Source of the DNA: Bradyrhizobium sp.
Lineage (GTDB): Bacteria > Pseudomonadota > Alphaproteobacteria > Rhizobiales > Xanthobacteraceae
Assembly (NCBI GenBank): GCA_028290305.1
Contig: JAQGKC010000470.1
Span: 1 to 12,396 of the forward strand
DNA length: 12,396 nucleotides
Direction of reading: 5' to 3'
Part shown: one piece after another, positions 7,040 through 12,396 of the stretch
Layout: each line of letters begins with the position of its first letter
How positions within the stretch are numbered: position 1 is the first letter of the stretch
Notes under the pieces: model-generated
The model's database searches: none
What the model was told of the DNA's origin: nothing
The model's input: only the letters and a program-made list of their open reading frames with translations
Translations under genes and position numbers: made by a program

Positions 7040-8092
7040 ATGGCCACCGGTAATGCCGCCGCATCGAAGAGCGGGCTCTATGCCGATCCGCGCGAAGACT
7101 AGCTCGCCCTGCGCAAAGAGGAAATCATCGATCCAGAGCGCCCGATCGTCGACCCTCATCATCATTTGTGGGATCGCGGCGGCCAGCGTTATTTGATCGA
7201 GGAGATCACGGACGACATCGCGTCCGGCCACAATATCGTGGCGACCGTCTATGTCGATTGCCGTTCGATGTACCGCGCCAACGGCCCCGAGGCGTTCCGT
7301 CCTGTCGGCGAAGTCGAATTTGCCAATGGCGTCGCCGCGATGAGCGCGAGCGGCGGCTATGGTCCCGCCGCGATCTGCGCCGGCGTCGTCAGCCACGTCA
7401 ATCTGTTGCTAGGCGACGGCGCGCGCCCAGTCCTCGAAGCGGAAATCGCCGCCGGCAACGGCCGCTTCCGCGGCATCCGGCATTCATCGCCATGGGACGC
7501 CGATCCCGAGGTCGCCGGCATCTATGCCATGAGGCCGAAAGGCCTGTTGCTCGATCCCACCTTTCGTAAGGGCTTCGCCTGCCTCGCGCCGCTGGGCCTG
7601 AGCTTCGACGCCTGGCTGTTTCACCCGCAGATCGGCGAATTGACCGATCTTGCCCACGCCTTTCCGGACACCAGGATCGTGCTCGATCATTGCGGCGGGC
7701 CGATCGGCCTCGGCAGTTACGCCAACCGGCGCAATGAGATTTTCGCCAGCTGGAAGGCGTCGATCCAGGAAATCGCGAAATGCCCTAATGTCGTCGTCAA
7801 GCTCGGCGGCCTTGCCATGCGGCTGCTCGGATATGATTTTCACGAGCGCCCGATGCCGCCATCATCGGAAGACGCCGCCGCGGCGTGGCGTCCCTACATC
7901 GAAACCTGCATCGAGGCCTTCGGCCCCGAACGCGGCATGTTCGAAAGCAACTTTCCGCCGGACACGGGCCAATGCAGCTATCGGGTGATCTTCAACGCGT
8001 TCAAGCGCATCGCCGCGCCATACAGCGAAGCCGAGAAGACCGCCCTGTTCTCGAAGACCGCGACGGATTTCTACAGGCTGAAACTTGGCTGA
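7040..8092 (+). pseudogene. amidohydrolase (TIM-barrel) interrupted by in-frame TAG
   Basis: From ATG 7040 the frame reads 20 residues (ending DPRED), then TAG at 7100-7102, and continues without a break for 330 codons to TGA 8092. Codons after the TAG give the metal-binding HxH motif DPHHHLWD (H40, H42), then WLFHP, LDHCGGP and SNFPPD, the ordered metal-ligand and catalytic segments of Amidohydrolase_2 (PF04909) enzymes, which hydrolyse or decarboxylate cyclic and carboxylated substrates. From memory, relatives carry Trp after PRED, so TGG to TAG is the likely change. The only nearby alternative start, TTG 7166, falls just after the HHH motif and would yield a 308-residue protein without it. 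The rest shows no other damage, so the lesion is recent, a sequencing error, or read through. It ends three bases from the convergent TetR gene. Confidence 0.75.
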
Positions 8093-8095
8093 TAT

Positions 8096-8755
8096 TCAAT
8101 CGGGGCTCTGCGCTTTATCCGGCTGCGGGTAGAGCCGCAGGAAGGCAGCGGTTGCAGCCTCAGCGCGCCGTGCGATTTCACGGGCGCTCGGCTGGTCGGC
8201 GATATGAAGCAACAGGACCAGCATCTGATTGCCCCAGAGCAGTCCGGCAAAATGCTCGGCCATCTCTATGGGGCGGCCTCCGAGAAGTCCGGCTGACCGG
8301 GCCTCGGTCATGATCTCGCGCAGGGCGGCGCGGCTCGCCTCGACACCTCTTTCATTGAGCACTTGTGCAACCTCGGGCGCCCGCACCGCTTCCGCAATCG
8401 CCAACCGAAACACGGCGACCACGATGGGATCTCCGGTCTCGCGCAACAGTTGCATCCCGAACGTTGTCAAAGTGCGCGCAAGCGTCTCTCGATCGCACAA
8501 TTCCGGAAGGTCGGCAGGTATCTGCAACCGTCTGGCGCGCTCACTGATGCAGGCCACCAGCATATCCTGCTTGTTGCCGAACAGCGCGTAAAGCTCCCGC
8601 TTCGATACACGCGCGCGTGTTGCGATCTCGAGCGTGCTGGCCTCGGCAAAGCCAAGTTCCATGAACGCCGAGAAGGCCGCTTCCAGGATGCGCTGACGGA
8701 CCGGGGTTTCCTCGGCGGCTGCCGGACGCGGTCTCGAAGACTTTTTTGTCGCCAT
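8096..8755 (-). CDS. TetR-family transcriptional regulator
   Basis: This 219-residue regulator has the N-terminal TetR DNA-binding domain at about residues 18-65. It shows RQRILEAAFSAFMELGF as helix 1, then TLEIATRARVSKRELYALF (41-59) as the helix-turn-helix, and NK as the usual closing pair. The C-terminal ligand-binding domain (about 75-219) is of normal length and includes a segment resembling TetR_C (EMAEHFAGLLWGNQ). AGAGGGAGATA lies directly before the ATG at 8755, which is preferred over the open extension to 8794. It is divergent from the NmrA-like gene. The two palindromic sites between them are its probable operators, so it likely represses itself and that gene until an unknown, possibly electrophilic or quinone-like, ligand appears. 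The ligand is inference. Confidence 0.88.
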   Translation of the reverse strand: MATKKSSRPRPAAAEETPVRQRILEAAFSAFMELGFAEASTLEIATRARVSKRELYALFGNKQDMLVACISERARRLQIPADLPELCDRETLARTLTTFGMQLLRETGDPIVVAVFRLAIAEAVRAPEVAQVLNERGVEASRAALREIMTEARSAGLLGGRPIEMAEHFAGLLWGNQMLVLLLHIADQPSAREIARRAEAATAAFLRLYPQPDKAQSPD

Positions 8756-8765
8756 TATCTCCCTC

Positions 8766-8795
8766 TTGACTTGGTACCGAACAGTACCATACATT
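8766..8795 (+). promoter_or_regulatory. putative promoter of the NmrA-like gene
   Basis: TTGACT (8766-8771) and TACATT (8790-8795) are 18 bases apart. The first operator-like repeat lies in the spacer, so bound regulator would block RNA polymerase. Confidence 0.45.
8773..8788. promoter_or_regulatory. operator-like inverted repeat 1 (TetR site)
   Basis: GGTAC (8773-8777) and GTACC (8784-8788) are perfect inverted arms around CGAACA. It lies in the divergent control region, 18 bases upstream of the TetR ATG. The similar repeat at 8806-8821 shares GGT.CCG....GTACCAT and is displaced by exactly 33 bp. Confidence 0.6.
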
Positions 8796-8805
8796 CAAAA
8801 CAATC

Positions 8806-8821
8806 GGTGCCGTATGGTACC
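8806..8821. promoter_or_regulatory. operator-like inverted repeat 2 (TetR site)
   Basis: GGTGC (8806-8810) and GTACC (8817-8821) are inverted arms with one mismatch around CGTATG. The right half also forms the 10-bp palindrome ATGGTACCAT (8814-8823). Same orientation and arrangement as the first site, three helical turns away, so two dimers could sit on one face of the DNA. Confidence 0.55.
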
Positions 8822-8849
8822 ATTGCAGAAATCCACAGGTATCTGGAAG

Positions 8850-8879
8850 GGGTGTAGCCATTAGAAAGGGTGTAGCCAT
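8850..8879 (+). repeat. 18-bp tandem duplication at the NmrA-like gene start
   Basis: GGGTGTAGCCAT occurs at 8850-8861 and again at 8868-8879, a period of 18. The second copy contains the start codon (CCATG). The first has CCATT at the same place. The duplication therefore copies the ribosome-binding and start region in frame. Confidence 0.7.
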
Positions 8880-9795
8880 GGCCAAACCAGTTCTCGTCAC
8901 TTCCGCGGCCGGTGGCCGGCAAGGCAAGACCGGACGGCACGTATCTGAAATGTTGCTCGCGCGCGGGATTCCGGTACGCGCCTTCGTCCATAAGACCGAC
9001 GAACGCTCCGAGCGGTTGCGCGCGCTTGGTGCCGAAATCTTCGAAGGCGACTTCCTCGATATCCGCTCGATGCAACGCGCAGCGCATGGCGCCTCAGCCA
9101 TCTATTTCGCCTATCCGGTGCAGGATGGGTTGCTCGATGCGACCGCGGCGATGGCGGTCGCCGCCCGCGAGGCCGGCATATCTCGACTGGTCAATCTGGT
9201 GATGCTGCAATCATCGGTGGATGCTCCCACCCCTCGCATGCGGCAGAATTATCTTTCCGAACAGGTTTTCGAATGGGCCAACATCGGCGCGGTGCACATC
9301 CGGGCTACCGTGTTCTACGAAAACCTCGGCTCTCTGGTCCGCCAGAGCCTGCCGGCGCAAGGCGCGATCCGGCTGCCCTGGGGCAACGAAAGCACCGTAC
9401 TGCCGCTGGTTGCGGGCGAGGATGTCGCGCGCGTCGCCGCCGGTCTCCTCACCAGCCCATCGCTACCGGCAAACGCATTTTATCCGCTGATCGGCTCAAC
9501 TATTTCACTGCGAGAGATCGTCGCGACCTTCGCTCGAGTGCTGGGCAAGAACGTGAACTATGAGGAGATATCGGATGAGGAGTGGCGCCGCGACGCGCTA
9601 GCGCGCGGTTATAATCAGCACGCGGTCGAGCATCTGTCCTCGCTCTGGCGGGCGATCCGCTCAGCCGGCATCAATCCGGGAGACGCCAGATTCGCGGTGA
9701 CGGCTGCGATCGAAAAAATCGGCGGCGCAAAGCCGAAGACATTCGAGGCTTTCGTGCGCGAGGGCCAAAGCGAGTTGATGGCTAAATCGGCCTGA
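8878..9795 (+). CDS. NmrA-like NAD(P)-binding Rossmann protein
   Basis: This 305-residue cytoplasmic protein is of the atypical short-chain dehydrogenase group that includes NmrA and quinone-reductase-like QorB/YtfG. The dinucleotide loop reads AAGGRQGKTG with G13, G16 and G19. It is followed by VRAFVHKTDERSERL, where Arg/Lys after the second strand suggest NADP preference, and GDFLD (57-61). No YxxxK catalytic pair in the classical place is apparent, as is usual for NmrA-like proteins. It may reduce quinones or other electrophiles or act as a redox sensor. The divergent TetR gene and operator sites make it the likely regulated target. The GGG of the duplicated repeat lies about seven bases before the ATG. 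Confidence 0.83.
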   Translation: MAKPVLVTSAAGGRQGKTGRHVSEMLLARGIPVRAFVHKTDERSERLRALGAEIFEGDFLDIRSMQRAAHGASAIYFAYPVQDGLLDATAAMAVAAREAGISRLVNLVMLQSSVDAPTPRMRQNYLSEQVFEWANIGAVHIRATVFYENLGSLVRQSLPAQGAIRLPWGNESTVLPLVAGEDVARVAAGLLTSPSLPANAFYPLIGSTISLREIVATFARVLGKNVNYEEISDEEWRRDALARGYNQHAVEHLSSLWRAIRSAGINPGDARFAVTAAIEKIGGAKPKTFEAFVREGQSELMAKSA

Positions 9796-9805
9796 CGCGC
9801 CGCGG

Positions 9806-9840
9806 CCGGCAGAGGCTTGTGCTAACCAGCGCCTAGCCGG
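9806..9840. terminator. hairpin between convergent genes, possible bidirectional terminator
   Basis: CCGGC (9806-9810) pairs with GCCGG (9836-9840), and AGGC (9813-9816) with GCCT (9831-9834), with a small internal bulge. It lies between the NmrA-like stop and the cupin stop and overlaps the last cupin codons. There is no T-run on either side, so the role is uncertain. Confidence 0.35.
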
Positions 9841-10288
9841 AGCCCATCAGGCTCGCGGCCTGGCGTCCGCCGGCCGGTGTCAGGATTTTCTTGATCTTCA
9901 GGAACACCCGCAGCGCAAAGCCGAGCCAAACCGGCTGGGTCTTCCGACAGAACGCAAGCTTGCGGACGCGGCCTTCGACATGCCATTTGGCATGCGCGCC
10001 ATCCCTGAAGAAGATGACATCGCCCGCAACATAGCGGGTCGGACTCATCGTATCGTTTTCAAGGACGATCGAGCCTTCGAGGATCAGGACCGTCTCGTCG
10101 AAATCGTAGTACCAGTTGAACTTGCCTTCGCTGCACTCCCAGACCATGGTCGTTGCCAGCCCGTCCGCGCTTTGCGACAGGACATGCCATTGCGCAACCG
10201 GATTGCCCTCGATGATCCAGGACGGCTCGATCGGTCGCGGCGTCAGATTCACGACGAGGTTGGTCGTTTCAATAAGGCTGCGAGACAT
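9833..10288 (-). CDS. cupin-domain protein
   Basis: This 151-residue protein has a single cupin barrel at about residues 35-115. The first motif region is FNWYYDFDETVLILEG (57-72) and the second is RYVAGDVIFFRDGAHAKWHV (85-104). This W.Y...ET..ILEG...GD..FF..G....W pattern is that of the Cupin_3 group (PF05899), which includes ureidoglycine aminohydrolase-like proteins. The metal ligands of ordinary cupins are only partly recognisable, so enzymatic activity is not certain. After the barrel, residues 118-151 form a basic, amphipathic tail with WLGFALRVFLKIKKIL. GAGG lies six bases before the ATG at 10288, which decides against the TTG at 10300. It is convergent with the NmrA-like gene and divergent from the transporter gene. 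Confidence 0.72.
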   Translation of the reverse strand: MSRSLIETTNLVVNLTPRPIEPSWIIEGNPVAQWHVLSQSADGLATTMVWECSEGKFNWYYDFDETVLILEGSIVLENDTMSPTRYVAGDVIFFRDGAHAKWHVEGRVRKLAFCRKTQPVWLGFALRVFLKIKKILTPAGGRQAASLMGSG

Positions 10289-10367
10289 TACGAACCTCAA
10301 ACGGATACGTTCAAAATCGGATTATTGTTCAACACGATGCGGCGAATTTTCGTGCCAACTTAGTGAC

Positions 10368-10382
10368 AACCTTTTAAAGGTT
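10368..10382. promoter_or_regulatory. perfect palindrome AACCTTT-T-AAAGGTT
   Basis: The two 7-base arms are exact reverse complements around one T. It is AT-rich and lies between divergent genes, so it is operator-like. It could equally be a chance sequence. No regulator gene adjoins it. Confidence 0.4.
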
Positions 10383-10468
10383 CCTTACGGCCATTGCTTC
10401 AATCCGCGCAAGACGATGCTGCGAAAAATACATCAAATCGCGCCAGCCAAAGGGAGGGTAGACGTTCC

Positions 10469-10501
10469 ATGCCACATCCATTCGATCTTGTTTTTGGGTA
10501 G
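10469..10501 (+). CDS. possible 10-residue leader peptide upstream of the transporter
   Basis: ATG at 10469 opens a frame that encodes MPHPFDLVFG and stops at TAG 10499-10501. AGGGAGGG (10451-10458) precedes it by ten bases, a stronger ribosome-binding site than that of the transporter itself. A short hairpin follows at 10512-10529. Such a layout could be a translated leader, but an ORF this short is common by chance. Confidence 0.25.
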   Translation: MPHPFDLVFG

Positions 10502-10511
10502 CTCGTCGAAC

Positions 10512-10529
10512 CGTCACTGCCGTGTGACG
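10512..10529 (+). other. stem-loop in the leader of the transporter gene
   Basis: CGTCAC (10512-10517) and GTGACG (10524-10529) are perfect complements around TGCCGT. It begins ten bases after the stop of the short leader frame and is followed by a T-rich stretch (GATTTTGGTTT, 10539-10549), so it could act in attenuation. This is not demonstrated. Confidence 0.3.
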
Positions 10530-10608
10530 ATCTTCCGATGATTTTGGTTTGCAGCTCTCGCCAACGCTCCCTTCGAATTCCTCTTGTTCCCTTACCCTGA
10601 AAGCCCAG

Positions 10609-11952
10609 ATGTCCGTACAAAGCTCCATCGCTGCGCGCGCCACCACCTCCGACGTCACCTGGGATGAAAAGAAAGTCCTGGCCGCGACCTTGGTCGGCAC
10701 CACCATCGAGTGGTACGACTTTTTCGTCTATGCCCAGGCGGCTGGGCTGGCGTTTGTGCCGTTGTTCTTTACGCCGATGACCCAAAACAATCCTCTGCTG
10801 GCGCAGATCATCTCGTTCGCCACCATCGGACTGTCATTTTTGTTCCGGCCGCTCGGAGCGATCGTCTGCGGTCACATGGGTGACCGATTCGGCCGCCGCG
10901 GGGTGCTGGTGATGACGCTGATCCTGATGGGGGCGGCAACGGCGCTGATTGGCGTGCTGCCGACATATACGCAGATCGGTGCATGGGCGCCTGCGCTTCT
11001 GATCTTGCTGCGCATTCTTCAGGGCTTCTCGGCGGGCGGCGAATGGGGCGGCGCAGCACTCATGTCGGTGGAATATGCTCCGATCGGCAGGCGCAGCTTC
11101 TTCGGCTCGTTCCCGCAGATCGGCACGCCGCTCGGCATGATCCTGGCCACCGGCGTGCTGTGGGCGTTGACGACGGCACTCGGCAAGCAGGCCATGGCGG
11201 AATGGGGCTGGCGGATTCCGTTCCTGTTCTCGATTGTGCTGATCGTCATCGGCGCCATCATCAGGCGTTCGGTTGAGGAATCGCCGGTGTTCAAGGCGAT
11301 GCACCAGCGTCGCAAGGAGTCTTCCGCGCCGCTCAAAGACCTGTTTCGGGGACACAGCACGGAGATCCTACGCACGGCGCTCACTTTCATGGCCAATAAC
11401 GCAGCCGGATACATCCTGATCGCCTTCATCATCAGCTATGGCCTGAACGCGCTCAAGATGCCGTCGGATCAACTGCTGTTGGTCAGCACGCTGGCGGCGA
11501 TCGGCTGGTTCGCGTTCACGCTGTTGGGTGGCCTGATGGGCGACTGGTTGGGACGGGTGCGCACCTTTCAGATCGGTTATGCCATCATGGCGCTGTGGGC
11601 CATCCCGATGTGGTTCCTGATCGACACGAAAAGCGTGGCCCTGTTCTTCGTCGGAGCCTTGGGCCTGACGGTTGGACTGGGTCTCTCATATGGGCCGCAA
11701 GCGGCGCTCTACGCCGAAATGTTTCCGGCCGAAATTCGCTACTCGGGCGTTTCCATCAGTTACGCGCTCGGCGCCATTCTCGGAGGCGCGTTTGCGCCGG
11801 CGATCGCGCAATGGATCATCGGAACCTACGGAGAGTCATGGCGAGTAGGCGTCTACATCGCGATTCTGTCCGTGATTTCGCTGATCGCCGTCTCCACCAT
11901 CAGGGATCCGAAGGGCGTGGACCTGCACGTCCACGACTCCGGCCTCAGATAG
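10609..11952 (+). CDS. MHS-family major facilitator transporter
   Basis: This 447-residue inner-membrane protein with about 12 TM segments belongs to the metabolite:H+ symporter family (relatives include ProP, ShiA, KgtP and citrate carriers). Diagnostic segments are GTTIEWYDFFVYA (30-42) at the start of TM1, the loop 2-3 motif GHMGDRFGRRG (88-98), and RILQGFSAGGEWGGA (135-149) in the TM4 region. The C-half has the repeat of the loop motif as GGLMGDWLGR, and then FPAEIRYSG. It probably imports an organic acid or osmolyte by proton symport, but the substrate cannot be inferred from neighbours. ATG 10609 is preferred to the TTG-led extension at 10549 because the family usually begins shortly before EKKVLAATLVGTTIEWYDF-like sequence. 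The ribosome-binding site (GAAAG) is weak. Confidence 0.85.
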   Translation: MSVQSSIAARATTSDVTWDEKKVLAATLVGTTIEWYDFFVYAQAAGLAFVPLFFTPMTQNNPLLAQIISFATIGLSFLFRPLGAIVCGHMGDRFGRRGVLVMTLILMGAATALIGVLPTYTQIGAWAPALLILLRILQGFSAGGEWGGAALMSVEYAPIGRRSFFGSFPQIGTPLGMILATGVLWALTTALGKQAMAEWGWRIPFLFSIVLIVIGAIIRRSVEESPVFKAMHQRRKESSAPLKDLFRGHSTEILRTALTFMANNAAGYILIAFIISYGLNALKMPSDQLLLVSTLAAIGWFAFTLLGGLMGDWLGRVRTFQIGYAIMALWAIPMWFLIDTKSVALFFVGALGLTVGLGLSYGPQAALYAEMFPAEIRYSGVSISYALGAILGGAFAPAIAQWIIGTYGESWRVGVYIAILSVISLIAVSTIRDPKGVDLHVHDSGLR

Positions 11953-11977
11953 CGACAAAGCGCGCTGCGCGAACCCG

Positions 11978-12396
11978 TCAGGCCCACTCGCCCTTGCGGA
12001 AAACAGGCACGCGCCGGCCATCGGCGTGAATGCCGTCGATGTCGATCTGATCCGAGCCGATCATCCAGTCGATGTGAATGAGGCTCTGGTTGCCGCCCTG
12101 CGCTGCAATCTGCTCGGGCTTCAGCTTGGTGCCGTCGACGAAGCATTTGGAATAGCACTGGCCGAGTGCGATGTGGCAGGCGGCGTTCTCGTCGAACAGC
12201 GTATTGAAGAACAACAGCCCGCTTTTCGAAATCGGCGAGGAATGCGGCACCAGAGCGACCTCACCAAGGCGCCGCGCGCCCTCGTCGGTATCGAGGACCT
12301 TGTTTAGGACCTCCTCGCCGCGGATGGCTTTCGCCTCGACGATGCGCCCTTCCTCGAAGCGCACCGCGATGCCGTCGATCAGCGAGCCCTGGTAGG
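11978..12396 (-). CDS. M29-family aminopeptidase, C-terminal part (partial)
   Basis: The gene runs off the right edge of the window, so only the last 139 codons are present. The visible part reads GSLIDGIAVRFEEGRIVEAKA, then GEVALVP, HIALGQCY and IHIDWMIGS. These match the metal-site segments of M29 metallo-aminopeptidases (AmpS, PepS, T. thermophilus AmpT). By analogy with AmpT, the Glu of GEVALVP, the His and Tyr of HIALGQCY, and the His and Asp of HID contribute to the dinuclear metal site and catalysis. All are present with family spacing. These enzymes remove N-terminal residues from peptides in the cytoplasm. The convergent transporter gene ends 25 bases away. Confidence 0.85.
   Translation of the reverse strand, partial: YQGSLIDGIAVRFEEGRIVEAKAIRGEEVLNKVLDTDEGARRLGEVALVPHSSPISKSGLLFFNTLFDENAACHIALGQCYSKCFVDGTKLKPEQIAAQGGNQSLIHIDWMIGSDQIDIDGIHADGRRVPVFRKGEWA

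Larger units (their letters stand above)
10289..10608. other. 320-base divergent intergenic region with palindrome and leader features
   Basis: This region separates the cupin gene (minus) and the transporter gene (plus). It contains a direct repeat of CGGAT then GTTCAA (10302-10314 and 10318-10332), the perfect 7-bp-arm palindrome at 10368-10382, a 10-residue ORF with a strong ribosome-binding site at 10469-10501, and a 6-bp hairpin at 10512-10529. Promoters could not be assigned with confidence on either strand. No long coding frame here looks real. Confidence 0.4.

Noticed and set aside
7166..8092. The amidohydrolase as an intact 308-residue gene starting at TTG 7166
   Set aside because: This start has no ribosome-binding site and drops the DPHHH metal motif, whereas a strong ribosome-binding site and the family N-terminus lie upstream at 7040.
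10341..10358. Sigma-54-like element TTGGCACGAAAATTCGCC upstream of the cupin gene (minus strand)
   Set aside because: The conserved GG and GC are separated by 11 bases rather than the required 10, so it does not fit a sigma-54 promoter.

Overview
The window reads as a high-GC (roughly 60%) alphaproteobacterial chromosome segment, most likely Bradyrhizobium or a close relative. This rests on the GC-rich third positions, on protein sequences that resemble Bradyrhizobiaceae families from memory (the Asp-nucleophile alpha/beta hydrolase, the degenerate metallo-beta-lactamase-fold protein and the amidohydrolase), and on the IS630-type transposase end. No rRNA, tRNA, CRISPR array or prophage gene is visible.

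Layout from left to right. Positions 1-103 hold the last 33 codons of an IS630-like transposase. A small secreted PsiF-like protein (189-449, minus) lies divergently from a secreted protein with two LprI-like domains (628-1749, plus). An ABC-2 type exporter follows: an ATPase (1903-2661) and a 12-TM-like permease (2658-4181), overlapping by ATGA. A VapBC-like toxin-antitoxin pair (AbrB-fold antitoxin 4378-4632, PIN toxin 4629-5036) has a perfect inverted repeat inside its putative promoter. Next come three hydrolase-like genes: an alpha/beta hydrolase (5061-6035, minus), a divergent exported metallo-beta-lactamase-fold protein (6170-6985) and an amidohydrolase (7040-8092). The amidohydrolase is interrupted by an in-frame TAG at codon 21. 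A TetR regulator (8096-8755, minus) and an NmrA-like NAD(P)-binding protein (8878-9795, plus) share a 122-base control region with two related GGTAC-N6-GTACC-type sites exactly 33 bp apart. The right end has a small cupin protein (9833-10288, minus), an MHS-family major facilitator transporter (10609-11952, plus) and the C-terminal part of an M29 aminopeptidase (11978 to the window end, minus).

The genes do not form one pathway. They are small self-contained units: an exporter operon, a toxin-antitoxin module, a regulator with its likely target, and scattered catabolic or hydrolytic enzymes, as expected for an accessory stretch of a large soil-bacterial genome. I found no convincing new multi-gene system. 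The most checkable unusual items are the nonsense-interrupted amidohydrolase, the paired operators and 18-bp duplicated translation start of the NmrA-like gene, the tandem LprI-like protein with an unassigned Cys-containing C-terminal region, and the metallo-beta-lactamase-fold protein with a degenerate metal motif.
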